Assembly: GCA_030272155.1 (NCBI GenBank)
Contig: CP126199.1
Location: 496,001 to 560,000, forward strand
Reading direction: 5' to 3'
From: Tetradesmus obliquus
Lineage: Eukaryota; Chlorophyta; Chlorophyceae; Sphaeropleales; Scenedesmaceae
DNA length: 64,000 nt
Under the pieces are notes generated by a model that saw nothing but the letters and a program-made list of their open reading frames with translations, did no database searches and had not been told where the DNA came from. Positions within the stretch are counted from its first letter, which is position 1. Each line of letters opens with the position of its first letter. Shown piece after piece: positions 1-11,700 of the stretch. The position numbers and the translations under genes are program-made.

Positions 1-8
1 GAAACACC
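1..8 (-). terminator. Histone 3' stem-loop of H2A copy 1 (cut by window edge)
   Basis: The first eight bases are the reverse complement of GGTGTTTC, the left arm and loop start of the histone 3' palindrome that is complete after the other H2A copy at 22693-22708. The remaining arm lies outside the window. Confidence 0.6.
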
Positions 9-66
9 AGTTTGTTGTTGCACTGAGGCAGGTGCGCCTCAGGCTGGGTCAGCAGCAGGTGGCTGC

Positions 67-456
67 TTACTCAGCTGCAGCCTCGCCCTTCTTGGACTTC
101 TTGGGCAGCAGGTGGGTGTGGATGTTGGGCAGCACACCACCGCTGGCAATGGTCACAGTGCCCAGCAGCTTGCTCAGCTCCTCATCGTTGCGGATGGCGA
201 GCTGGATGTGGCGGGGGATGATGCGGTTCTTCTTGTTGTCGCGGGCAGCGTTGCCTGCCAGCTCCAGCACCTCAGCTGCCAGGTACTCCAGCACGGCTGC
301 CAGGTACACGGGTGCACCAGCACCGATGCGCTCGGCATACCTGCCCTTCTTCAGGTAGCGGGCCAGACGACCCACGGGGAACTGCAGGCCGGCCTTGGAG
401 CTGCGAGACACAGCCTTGCCCTTGGCCTTGCCTGCTGCCTTGCCACGTCCAGACAT
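67..456 (-). CDS. H2A: Histone H2A (copy 1)
   Basis: Core histone H2A, 129 aa, intronless; pairs with H2B in the nucleosome. It starts SGRGK after the initiator Met and contains the conserved AGLQFPVGR segment (about residues 22-30), the acidic-patch stretch [18 protein letters not shown] and [10 protein letters not shown]. The tail ends [11 protein letters not shown]; there is no SQEF/SQEY, so it is replication-type H2A and not H2A.X. It is divergent from H2B at 746, with 289 bp between the two start codons. The protein is identical to the copy at 22245-22634. The stem-loop downstream indicates cell-cycle-regulated, probably non-polyadenylated mRNA. Confidence 0.97.
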   Translation of the reverse strand: MSGRGKAAGKAKGKAVSRSSKAGLQFPVGRLARYLKKGRYAERIGAGAPVYLAAVLEYLAAEVLELAGNAARDNKKNRIIPRHIQLAIRNDEELSKLLGTVTIASGGVLPNIHTHLLPKKSKKGEAAAE

Positions 457-745
457 GACTGCTGTTGTTGTTTGGAGAAGAAAAGGAGTGCTTGAGAGTG
501 GTTGATTGGCTTCGTTGCACGCTGAGGGTTATATACGCAGCAGCAATCGCTGGCAGTCGAGCGGGCGCTTTTGGTGAATCGACCTCAGCTCTGAGCTCGA
601 CCGATGAGTTGAGTGCGACCGACTCTTGCCTCGCCTCCGCAGCTCGTGCAGCCATATAAAACGCAAAGCTGTTGTTGAGAAACACACAACACGCTTTGCT
701 CTCCACACATATTCTCTGACCTCGAGTCAACAACCGCAGTTCGAA
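457..745. promoter_or_regulatory. Shared divergent H2A/H2B promoter (copy 1)
   Basis: This 289-bp region separates the two start codons. TATATAA reads on the minus strand at 529-535 for H2A, and CATATAAAA at 653-661 serves H2B. Between the TATA boxes lies a block with the palindrome CTCAGCTCTGAG and a GCGCCCGCT-type box. The same block recurs in inverted orientation in the second pair (21953-22244), which suggests shared control elements. Confidence 0.75.
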
Positions 746-1111
746 ATGGCACCCAAGGCAGCAGAGAAGGCTCCGGCCAAGGCCCCAGCCAAAAAGACCA
801 CCGACGGCAAGGCCAAGAAGAAGAAGATCAGCAAGGCTGAGACCTACAAAATCTACATCTACAAGGTGCTGAAGCAGGTGCACCCCGACACCGGTATCTC
901 CTCCAAGGCCATGTCCATCATGAACTCCTTCATCAACGACATCTTCGAGAAGATCGCCGGTGAGGCCAGCAGGCTGGCTCGCTACAACAAGAAGCCCACC
1001 ATCACCTCCCGCGAGATTCAGACTGCCGTGCGCCTCATCCTGCCCGGCGAGCTGGCCAAGCACGCCGTGTCTGAGGGCACCAAGGCCGTGACCAAATTCA
1101 CCTCCGCCTAA
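746..1111 (+). CDS. H2B: Histone H2B (copy 1)
   Basis: Core histone H2B, 121 aa, intronless. The open frame extends upstream to 626, but the start is set at 746 because [10 protein letters not shown] is the plant/algal H2B N-terminus and the TATA box is at 654. A lysine-rich tail (1-28) is followed by the histone fold, with [19 protein letters not shown], the KAMSIMNSF helix and the C-terminal [15 protein letters not shown] that carries the ubiquitinated lysine of this family. The protein is identical to the H2B at 21587-21952. Confidence 0.97.
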   Translation: MAPKAAEKAPAKAPAKKTTDGKAKKKKISKAETYKIYIYKVLKQVHPDTGISSKAMSIMNSFINDIFEKIAGEASRLARYNKKPTITSREIQTAVRLILPGELAKHAVSEGTKAVTKFTSA

Positions 1112-1185
1112 GCAGGTGGCTGGCTGTGGCCAGGCAGGCCATGCCAGGCAGCTGCCTGCTGGCCTTGCTCAACAACCTCCAAACT

Positions 1186-1201
1186 GGTGTTTCTCGACAC
1201 C
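1186..1201 (+). terminator. Histone 3' stem-loop after H2B copy 1
   Basis: GGTGTTTCTCGACACC forms a 6-bp stem (one T-G wobble) with a TCTC loop, 75 bp after the stop. This is the replication-dependent histone 3' processing signal. The other complete copies in the window have perfect stems. Confidence 0.85.
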
Positions 1202-3034
1202 ACCACTGAACCTGGAAAGCCTTCTGTGATCGCAAATGGTTGTGCAGCAGTGTGCATCCTGCAGCAATTGTGCAGTGAACATTATGCAGCAGCACTGCCA
1301 GTTCACAACAGCAACGCTGTTGATGCATACCACTGGTTGCTGCTGAGCAAATGCAGTGGCAGCAACTGGAGTTGGGGAGCAGCGTGTTCCATGATTATGA
1401 AGTGCAACCAGGCAACAATGCAACCACGATGATGGTTTGTACGCTTGCTGGCTGGCAGCAGATGTTCGGCTGCAGTAGGCACCAGCACAGTGCTGGTGAT
1501 CATGATGTTCTGCAGGCTGCAGACACATCATTTCATAACTTGGTGGACACATGTTTCGGCCACCTAGGTATGTCAACATATGCTCAAGTGCAGAGCGGCG
1601 GGCAACGCAGTTACATGCATATCGAAAACTTACGTAATTCCTATGTCTACAGTGTGACATCCAAACTTGTTGAAGCCTGTCAACAAGGTGACTCTGTCAA
1701 ATGAAGTGTGGCCCACACGTGACGATCACCAGCTGTGCTCTCAGAGTCAGGAGGTTGTTGACAACACTGCAGATAGACACCAGTATACATGCTAAACTGC
1801 TGTCTGAATCCACTCTGTACGTGCTGCTTCTACCACATGTTACGTAGCATGCTGCACACACTTCAAAAAACCAATGTTGTCTTCCTTCACCTGTTCTGTC
1901 CATGTCCAGGACACGTACGACACACGATTCCTGACCTCTGTTGGCTGACAAACCAAGGACTCCTGCGTTCGGACCCCTCCGCATCCTTGCAGGCGCCCCC
2001 CACTGGCTACCAACAAACATAAACAACAAACCCATAACAAACAAACCCACACAACAAACCACCACAAACAAACACAACAACACACAGCCACCAAGGCGCT
2101 GCAGATACTCACTTGATCTGCCAGTGTTTGCTCGTTATGCTGTCCAAAGGCTCGCCACACACGATCATACAGCGGCGCAATCCCAAACCCTACATGACAA
2201 GTATTTCACAGTCAGCGTGCCTACAAGTACTTCGCCACGAAGATCTCAAGCTTCACAGCTGTCCACTTAGATGATAGCCGGCAGCGACGCCTGCATACGT
2301 TGTCTTAAGGCGGCCCTCTACTGACAACCACGCTCACCCCAAGACCATTGCTTTCTGCCTGCAGGTAATCCCCTGGGGGAAGGCAGCGACGGAGTCCCCA
2401 GCATTGCTTTGCATGCACTAGGGAGGGAAGTGGCATCTCCATTTAGATCTGTCTCGTCAGTTTTGCATGATCATACACCGTTTAGAGCCGGACACCAGGA
2501 CACCAGTGAAGGGAGGAAGGGAGCAAGACAACCTCACTGCCCAGACTACCTGGGAAGATCTGGCGCGCCGGCTATACCGACAGCTACGGGCACACGGACT
2601 TCGTCCAGGTGATACGTTATATGTATTTCTGGTTTGGACCCTGGTTGATACGCAGGGTGCCCAACCCCAGCGGCCCGTAAACCTTTTACCAGTTCACGTC
2701 GCGATGCTTTCGACGCGCTTCTCGCCTGAAACGTACTGAGGATACTTCCATGCTTTCATGCTATATGCAAACTCTCTGTGAACATGCTCTGTTCCTGCAC
2801 AGAAGTCTGCCATCAGCACTCAACACTGACATAATGTTGCAAGCGATGCTGCCGCAAGCATGTGTCGGGCAGGAACCCCGGTCAACACACTCCGTGTGCA
2901 CTGCTGTCAGGTTGACCAGCAGCATCAACTGCAATCGGCTCGCCACAAGCCGCTGACAACCATCGCAGCAACCTGCTGACCACAGCAGATGTCTGCACTG
3001 GTGACCAGCCAGCAGCAGCTGGGCTCGCAACAGC
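1202..3034. other. Gap without a supported gene; inverted-repeat arm then unique DNA
   Basis: The part up to about 1500 is still similar, in inverted orientation, to 21080-21496 and belongs to the histone inverted repeat. A C/A-rich low-complexity run lies at about 2018-2095. The segment 2467-2740 has a composition and open frames unlike its surroundings (see findings) but resembles nothing I can name. No gene is supported here. Confidence 0.5.
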
Positions 3035-5094
3035 TCACACCCCAGCTGCAGCACTGCCTTCGCACACCACCTTGCTCAGCGCCTGCAGGTTATTCGCCTT
3101 GATGGCTGCCCTGCAGGCCGCCACTACACGCGCCTGTGCTGGCCCCACCCTCAGCTTGGCTGCCTGCTGAATCATCAGGTTGATGGCTTTCAGCCCCTGC
3201 ACCAGCTCCGCCTGGTTGGCTGCGCGCTTGCTGTGCTCACCCCACATGTCACGGTTGAGGTCTGCCAGCCGCCGGTGCTGCCTGCGCAGCGCTGCCATGT
3301 CACCCAGCAGGCGGGCATCCTCTGCCCGCACCACACCTGCAGACAAGGGACGGAGCATGTCGTGTGCAAATCAGAACATGTGGCTGGGCCAAGCATCCAG
3401 TGGTTGTGCCGTCTGCAAAACGAGCTGCATGACTGGCAGCGTGGTCGATGTTGATGTGCAGTGACGCTACGTCCATGTGCCGGCATGGCCATACCAGCAG
3501 CAGCGCCACGAATCACTGTAGCAGCTGCTAGCAAGCTGTTGGCCAACACTGCTGCTGTATTGCCGGTGTCCTTCCTTGTGTCGCGGCGTTGTCAGCGGCA
3601 ACAACAGGGCACCCTGCACGTGTGCTGCAGTGCATGTAGCGCTTGACCGGCTGTCGTGCTGCGACTCAGCAGTGCTAACAACACCCACCTGCTTTGATTG
3701 AAGCACACAGCGCAGCAGTGTCTCCCTCAACCAGTGAGCGCGTTGCACTGCAGGCCTCCACTGTCGCTAGGGTCGCCTTGAACTGCTCCATGGCAGCAGG
3801 GAAGCTGGCAGTGCTATTGAGCTCAGTGACACCCACGTAGGCAGCAAGGTCCTGCATGCGTAACAGCGGACGATGCACAGTGTTAGTGTGCGGTCACAAG
3901 CAGCACAGCAGCAAGTGGAGGAACCCTTCATTACTGTACATTGTGTTGTTGTGGAACCATGCCACAGCAGTGAGCTGCTGCCACTGGCCATGGGCCACGG
4001 ACCCAACAGCATCTCACTGCAAGTGAACTCTGCCAACAGGGGAACGGGCACATGACGCTGGCGTCGCAACCAGCATGCAGGGACATGAATGAATGAATGA
4101 ATGAGCTACGCATGGTGTGTTCACAGTTAACACCCGCGTAAGTTAAGGAAGGGGACGCGTGTGGCGGTGAGGATACCCCATGCACGCAGGGACAACCCTT
4201 GTTGCCCCTGGCTCACCTGCAGCAGCTCCCCAGCCAGCTCCATGGACTCGCAGTGCAGCCACACACGCAGCCCGCCAGAGCCAGTAGTAGTAGCACGCAC
4301 CACCAGCGGCTGCCTGGTGCGCATGCATGTGAATGCAGCATCCAGGCTGGTGGCCCCACTGCCCACATTGGGCTTGGTGTTGAAGCGGGACTCGATCCAG
4401 CTGGCAACACGGGTGGCTGGGTGCTGCATGACAAAGCTGACGTGGCTGGCTGGCGGGCCTGCTGGCAGCGCACGCTCCTCTGCTGCATACATGGCATACT
4501 TGGGCAGTTCGATCTCCAGCTCAAACACGTGGTACACCTGGCGGGGCAGTTGTAAGATGATTGACACGAATAAAGCAGAGCATGAGCATCAGCAGCATCA
4601 CCATCACCAGCAGAAGCATGGACAGCAAGCTGATGATGAGCATCGCCAACAATGGCACAAGGCGGTACCACCGCCGCTAACACCTGCACCAATGGTGCAG
4701 GGGCACAACGCGCGTATGTAACAATATGCACGTGCAGGATCCACACACAAACACAAGGTCTGTGTGGCAAGATGGATGCTTTGCAGCATGGCAGCAACAG
4801 CCAGCTAGCAGCATGTATGGTACAGCAGATATGCTATCCTGCAGCTGCTGCCCAAACCTTGTTCCTGCCCCTCCAAGTCTGGTGGCTGCATGCATGCGCA
4901 ACATATCATGTCGTGCACTCTCCTGGCTCCCTGTACCCCCTGTTACCTGGCTTGTTCTGCTGCCCACCAGCACCTTCATCAGCAGCATGACGGGAGTGTC
5001 GCGTGCAGGGGCCAGCTGCACTGTGAGGCTACTGGAGGGCTGAGGAGGCCGCACAAACAAGCTCTCACCCTGCAGCATCATCGACAGCAAGAGC

Positions 5095-5156
<62 letters not shown>

Positions 5157-6642
5157 TACAGGCATGAGTTGCCAGAACAGGAGCAGCCTGAACACCTACC
5201 AGCAGACATGCTAGATTGTAGTGGGCACGCACGCTCAGCCAACAGCTGAAAGCATTCAAACACATGGGTGTTGCTGTTGCGGCCAGCCACACCATGCTCA
5301 CCTGGAACACCTGCTCGCCAAATATGATGGCTGCCTTGATGACTGTGGCATTGTTGGTGCGCAGGGTCAGCTCACAGCTGAGCGTCCCCTTGTTCAGGGC
5401 TATGCAGCTGTCAACGCGTGTGTCGGGCGGGATCATGGATGCTATGTCGCCAGCAGCAAGGCTGCCAGCGCCACCAGCAGCTGCAGCACTCAAGCCCACA
5501 CCTGCTGCTATTCCCAGTGCCCCTACTACGCCTTGCGGCTGCTGCGGCTGCTGCTGCTGGTAGCTGCTAAGCTCATAGATCAGCTCCTGCTTCTTCTGAG
5601 CCAGGTCTATCAAGGCCTGCTGCTGCATGCTGATGTCGCCAGGGTTCTCTGCCTGCAGCTCTGCGTGGTGTGTCTGATAGCCTCGCAGCTCGCCCTCGCT
5701 GCTTGCTGCTATCAGCTCCAGCTCTACCCCACTGCCGCTGCCATCCTGGCCGGCTGCTGCTGCTGCTGCAGCATCCCTCAGCTGCCCTGTCAGCAGGCCT
5801 GCCACGCCGCTGCCTAAGCTGTCTCTGGCGACTACATCCCCGCTTGCTGCGCTGCGTGCCTCCACCTTGCCGTTTGACCAGCCGCTGATCAGCTCCAGCA
5901 CGCCATCGCCATTCAGGTCGAACGCAGCGATGCAGCTGACGCTGTGCTTGCCCTTGACGCGCCAGAGTCGCGTGCCGCCCTGGTATGCCCCAATGGTGCC
6001 GTTACAAAGTGCATACGCGAAGCGGCGGCGGCCTAATCCTGCAAGCCCCACCACCACGTCTGCCTCTGGCAGCTGCAGCAGCAGCTGCTCATCCTTGAAC
6101 ACACGAATGTCGGCGTCATCACAGCCCACCAGCAGCTCATTCTGGCCGTCTTCATCTATGTCTGCTAATGCCAGTGCTGTCACATTGCCGCCAGTCACGC
6201 TCCAGAACACTTCCTGCCCGCTGCTGTCGAACCCCTGGACAGAGCAGCTGCCGCCCACGATTGCCAGTGGGGTCGTCGCACTGCCTGTCCTGCCTACCAC
6301 TATGCAGCTGACGCCGTCTGGCACGTCTTTGAAGAACAGGTCCCTGTTCTGCTGTATGTCATATGCTTGCAGGAAGTTGGGTGTGCCGATGAGCAGCACA
6401 TCTCGCCCAGGGCACTGCGGCAGCAGCGGGCCTGCTGCTAGGGCTGTAATCTGCTTGTTGATGTTGAGGTGTGGCTGGCCTCTGCTGCTGCTGCTGTTGC
6501 TGGCCTCATGCGGGTTGTGCACAAGAACCTTGCCAGCTGCTGTGGCAAACACTAGGCAGGGGCCGTCAGAGCTGCAGTAGAGTGCTGTTCTGTTGCCTGG
6601 TAGCAGCGCCTGGCCAAGGTGCACCTGCATGTATACGTGCAT
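3035..6642 (-). CDS. BBS2: BBS2, BBSome beta-propeller subunit
   Basis: Subunit of the BBSome, the coat complex that moves membrane proteins out of cilia with intraflagellar transport. Exons read on the minus strand: 6624-5302, 5069-4947, 4537-4217, 3851-3689, 3336-3035. All junctions are GT..AG and in phase, giving about 744 aa (human BBS2 is 721). Visible signatures: VLVHNPH, LFFKDVPDG, LAIVGGSCSVQGFDSSGQEVFW, ELLVGCDDADIRVFKDEQ, AFDLNGDGVLELISGWSNGKV in the propeller; LRTNNATVIKAAIIFGE in the GAE-like part; and the C-terminal coiled coil RAEDARLLGDMAAL..NQAELVQGLKAINLMIQQAAKLRVG. The first codons are uncertain: an acceptor AG sits just before 6624, so a short upstream exon is likely and the Met at 6642 may not be the true start. 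Intron 1 (between exons 6624-5302 and 5069-4947) carries a long CTG tract. Confidence 0.9.
5095..5152. repeat. (CAG)n microsatellite in a BBS2 intron
   Basis: About 18 CAG units on the + strand, that is CTG on the coding strand, ending about 25 bp upstream of the acceptor of the exon that starts at 5069. It serves as, or replaces, the pyrimidine-rich intron end. Confidence 0.9.
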
Positions 6643-8792
6643 GGCAGTGTGTGTGAGAGCAGCTGGTGCATATTATCTGCCGTGCTTGCTGTGCATGCAC
6701 AGCTGACCAAGATTGCGCCATGTACAGCATGCTGACATAAGAGCACACCGCACAACTCTCAACGCCATCCACTGCACACAGCATGTGCAGTAGCTGCACA
6801 CCCCCGTCTCTGAAGCACTGACGAGCTATCGGATGTATTGCTCTTGTGCATCAGCGCTGGCAGCAGCTACAGTGCTATGCTACATGGTCTGCCTGCTGCT
6901 GTCACCTGGAAGGCTGGCACCAAACTCATGCCTTCCAGGAATCAGGATCCTTAAAGAAGCCTTTACCGGATACACTGCATGTGCTGCTGCACTCTACACC
7001 ACCATCAGCAGAATGTGGGAAAATCCCCAGTGCTGCGCCAGCAGTGCAGCATCAAACTGCACAACTACCAGTGCTACGATGCAATGAATACAATCCACAA
7101 GTGGCTCTACAGCTGCATCTGTGAGGCGATTGCCTTGATTTCTTGTGAAGACATAGGCTCTCTGAACAGCAGACGCAGCAAAGTACGGGACAGATGCAGG
7201 CGAAACGAATCTGTTTGAAGTTCAGCAAAACGATCAACCCAAAGTTTTCGGTTTGCATTCGGCGCTGTTTGTGATGTGACGTGTCATTCTGCTGACAGTA
7301 GGGTTTCCTGCAATCTTTGCCTTCCAAGAGCGACGCGATCCTTACCACGGCAATTTTTACGGGCTTAGCTTTGTGGCAATGGCACCAGTTATCGCTGATT
7401 GCGATCAGCTGTACATGCCACCGAAGTGGAGACGCCGGTCAACCTACTTTGACTCCTAATCCAGCCTAATCGGTCAATCATCTCCCTGGCTTTTGACAGC
7501 AAATCGTGTATTCAAGGTTGCTTTCGCCCACATGCAGACATGTTACGCGTGCTTCTTGGACAAAACTTCACACCAATCATGCTGGGGAACCTTCTCAGCA
7601 GCGAGTGCAGGTGCGACCACAGGAGCCGCATACCTCATTATAAAGAAAGTTGCCGAATTGCATTCATTACAAGCACAAGCATCATGCAACATAATGCGCA
7701 CTCACAAGGCAAGAAGTGGTCCCCCGAAAGGCCACCATGGCTGCTGAAGCTCAGATTAGCATGTGCAGCTCCTGCTTCTGCTCCTATGTCGTCTAGTATT
7801 ACCTGCAATCATAACAACACCTGGTCAGCGCCGTCCCGAAGAGCCACGATGCCCTTCGGGGGCAACGGCACTGACAGTCTTCAATCCTCTTGTAGTCCTT
7901 GGTAGCCTGGGTAGTGACATCTTGTCAGTGACTCCACTTGGTTGACACCGTAGCTCAGATTGAAGTTGAAGTTTTCCTCGCAAGAAGCAGGAGTGGCAGT
8001 AGTGTAAATTGCATGTAATGGGGGAGTGTGTATGCCTGCTTTACCGTTTCGTACTACTGTCATTCAAAGTTGACTGTCCTAGTGACCATGTATGGCCTGT
8101 TGTAAATTTCATGGAGTTCCTGCAGAAACGAGCAACTGATACCATATAAAGAAAGTTGCCGATTGCAACTGATACCATACACGAATCTGGATAGTTACTG
8201 GATAGACAGAGTTACAAACGGATGTAGACGGATCAGTGTTACAAACCAACAGGGACTGCATGTACAAGCTGTGCATGCAGCTGTACGTGTCAGAGCCACA
8301 CACAACATGCATGCAACAAACACATAACCACTCAATGCTTCCTACAAACTGCAGCAATGGACGAGCCTACACGCCAAGCAGGCCTGTTCCCATGCATGCA
8401 ACATACACCCATAGGGTGTCATGACACTTGCAAGTCGCGATCGCTCCCACAACACATGGCTTGCAACAAGCTCTGCGCTGCTCACCATGGCAAAACCGTA
8501 AGGGTCTTGGCATGGTAGCCAGCAAATGCTCAACCCAGCAAAAACACAGATTGCCCGCTTCCTTGCCTCCAGGGGTACACCCAGAGGTTAAGCAGCACGC
8601 TGCACGCCCCTTGCGTACAAATCCGATTTGCTGCAACTTGTCCGTATAAGTGCAGGACAAGCACCTGTACAGCCGCAATGATGCATCTGGAGGCACCAGT
8701 TGCAACTTCCCCGCAGGCGCCCGCTGGTCATTCTTGGCTTTAGACAGTGTGTCGTGGCTGCTGTTGCAGCCAGTTACCACTGCTGCAGCCAC
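6643..8792. other. Gap of 2.1 kb without a supported gene
   Basis: It should hold the BBS2 promoter on its left and the 3' flank of the FAM120-like gene on its right. A short element, TATAAAGAAAGTTGCCGA with flanking similarity, occurs at about 7637 and again at about 8145, the second copy bracketed by a direct repeat of GCAACTGATACC. Nothing else is recognisable. Confidence 0.5.
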
Positions 8793-11700
8793 TTACTGCT
8801 GTGGCTGGCCGCCCTGCAGGCCACCCCGGGACTGCTGCCTGCCATGGCCGCCAGCTGCATCCCCGCCCACCATCTCCTGCTGCTGCCACGTCAGCGCCCC
8901 ATTGCCCTGCTGCTGCTGCTGGTGGCCGCCACGGCCCTGGTGCCCGTACTGCTGCTGACTGTACTGCTGGTAGCCATAGCCAATTGTGCCATAGCCACCA
9001 CCATAGCCGCCACTAGCGCCGTAGCCGCCACTCGCACCATAGCCACCCTCATAGCCGCTAGCCTGGCTGCCATAGTTGCCCTGCCTGCCGCCAGTAGCAC
9101 CAGTCTGGCCGCCGTAGCCGGCCCCAAAGCCGCCACCATAGCCCCCTCCGTACCCTGCCTGCCCGTACTGCTGGTAGTAAGCAGACTGGTCGTACTGCTG
9201 GTAGCCCTGGCTGTACTGCTGGCCGTAGCCGGCCTGCTGGCTGTAGCCGCCGCCGTAGCCCTGCTGCTGCGATTGTTGGCTGTAGCCACCGCCAGCGCCA
9301 CCAGCGCCGCCGCCGCCGCCAACGCCCAGCTGCCGCTGCTGCCACGTTGGCGCATCGCGCTGCTGCTGCTGCTGCCGGGGCCCACGGCCGGCGCCCGCGG
9401 CACCAGCAGCAGCCACACCAGCTGCCTGGTAAGGCTGGTAGCCCTCCCTATACTGCGGGTAGCCCCTGCCCCTGCCAGCCATGCCATAGCCACCAGCTGC
9501 ACCGTACTGCTGCTGCTGCTGCTGGCCGCCGCCGCGGCGCTGCTGGCCGTATCCGCCCCTGCCGCCGTCGTGCTGCATGCCCTGCTGCCCATCCCTGCCT
9601 GGCCTGACCCCTCCTGGAGGGCCCGGCCTGTAGCCGCCGCGCTGCACCTGGCCGCCGTGCTGCTGCATGGGGCCGCCCCTCGCCCCCATGAGGCCCCTGC
9701 CTGGGCCTGCCTTGAGGCCTGCTGTGCCGCGCCCCGCCACGCCCTGCTGGCGGCCGTGCTGGCCGCCCTGCTGGCGCGCGGCGTCCTTGGCCATGTCTGC
9801 ATCGCTGGGGCTCTTGGCGATCTGTGGGTGCGGTTGGCGAGATACGGAGTGGTGCAGGGTGCATGGACAGACGTGAGTTGAACAGCGAGTTGCGGTGGAA
9901 GCGAGGACAATTCTGTTTTGTTGACACCTGATGCATGACGCACTGCAAGCATGAACGACGCAAGATGCACTGCTCCCAACTTCTCAGCATGGATCGCACA
10001 CGGGGGCTGCACGCCTTCACCAGCCACTGCTCAAGCACACAACCTGCAGCATTACAAGGTGCTGCTGGCAGTCCAGTGAGCATGCCACGCCCCGCTCTGG
10101 TCCCACGCAACAAAGCGAAAGACCAATGCAACAGACCGGCATCAAGCAAAGCACACCTTGTCTGCCTGCTCCGCGTTCTGCGCCAGCACGTGGAAGGCCC
10201 CCACGTGCAGCATGCGCTACTGTCCGCTTCAACCAAACACAATGCACTACATGCACACTGAGCTGCTCGTGGTTGCTGTATGACACTGCTTTCACACAGC
10301 TTGCATCACAGCACGCTGCTGCCGTGCAACCGAGGCCACATGAAAAACCCCGCTTTGGACAAGACCAACATCGCAACACAAAAGAACACCAAGCGCGCCC
10401 GCAAACACACCTTGTCCGCCTGCTCCGCGTTCTGCGCCAGCATGTGGAAGGCCTCCACGTGCAGCAGGCTGGTGATCTTGGGCAGCTTGCCGTCCGCAGC
10501 GATCTGCAGCGTGCTGTAGCCCTGCAGGAACAGGTTGGCCGCGTGCAGATCGGGCAGCGCCACCAGCTGCGGCCGCAGCCGCTGCGAGCGCAGCGCGTGC
10601 TGGCACGCGTTGCGGTGGCTGGCCTGCGGGGAGGCAGCGGGAGCGCGAAGGAGTGACGCACAGAGTAGCGCAGGCGTGTGAGAGAGAGATACAGCTGCAG
10701 CATATGGATGGTGCTACATGCTTATTGCAACAAGGCAATCCAATCTCAGTCCTCTTGCTGCATCTCCCCAACAGCCCTGATCTGCGCTGCAGCAGCATCC
10801 CTACACACCCTACCTTCAGTGCGGTGCCACTGCCAACTTGCCAGTATTAGACAAAACCAACAGCATTACATACACACAGTGAGCCAGGACCACTGCAGAA
10901 AGCGCTCTACAGATAATCGCACCTGCAGCAGCAGCAGTTTCTCCTGGCGCCGGCTGAACTGCTCTGCGGCCGGGTCCAGCGCGCGCAGCCGCCTCACAAT
11001 GAACTGCACCAGCTCAAGTGGCTTGCTGGGCAGCACCTTGGGCAGTGGGTCAAACGCCTTGCCGCTGCCCCTGCCAGATGACACCTTGCCAGCCACCACA
11101 TTGGCCACAGCAGCAGCCACCAGCTTCCGCACAGCCGGGTGCACGCCATCAACCTCAACCTCTGCCTCTGGCGCAGCTGCTGCTGCTGCTGGCTCCTCCG
11201 CGGGAGACTCCTCTGCTGATGTGGCTTCCACGGCTGCTGCTGCTGCTGCTGCTGGCTCCTCAGCCGCTGCCGCTGGCTCAGCAGCTGCGTCAGCAGCAGC
11301 TGGCGCGGCATCTGCTGCCGGCTCAGCAGCAGCTGGCGCGCCGCCGTTTGCCGCCACCACATTCGCAAACATGGCTGCCACCAGCTTCTTCACCGCAGGG
11401 TCGATGGCTGCGCTCTTGTCCTTGCCGCGGCGGGGCTTGCTGCTCTTCTTGCCGCCTGCTGACGGCTGCGCCGGCACGCTCACAGCCCGCCCAGGTGCCC
11501 ACTCCTTCCACTTCTCATCCGGCACACACAGGTACTCAGTCACACTGGACAGGCCCATGGAAGCATACACACTCAGCCGCAGCGGCTGCAGCAGCACGTG
11601 GCTGGGCGTCTTGGACATGTCCTCAAGGCCCACCCCGCGCATCAAGATGCCCTTGTGCTGCAGCAGCCAGCGGTCGCCGCTGCCCACCTGCACTGGCGGG

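Noticed and set aside
4677-5302. Reading BBS2 through into poly-Leu or poly-Ala after 5302
   Set aside because: A consensus donor at 5302 and an acceptor at 5070 rejoin BBS2 homology in phase; the poly-Leu frame is the intronic CTG tract.
8700-9881. 393-codon plus-strand open frame rich in Leu and Ala
   Set aside because: It is the antisense shadow of the Gly/Tyr/Gln-rich last exon of the FAM120-like gene, whose splice phase and family match are clear.
10150-10215. Alternative cassette exon of the FAM120-like gene
   Set aside because: The AG in the needed position is followed at once by TAG in the required phase, so it is recorded as an echo and not as an exon.
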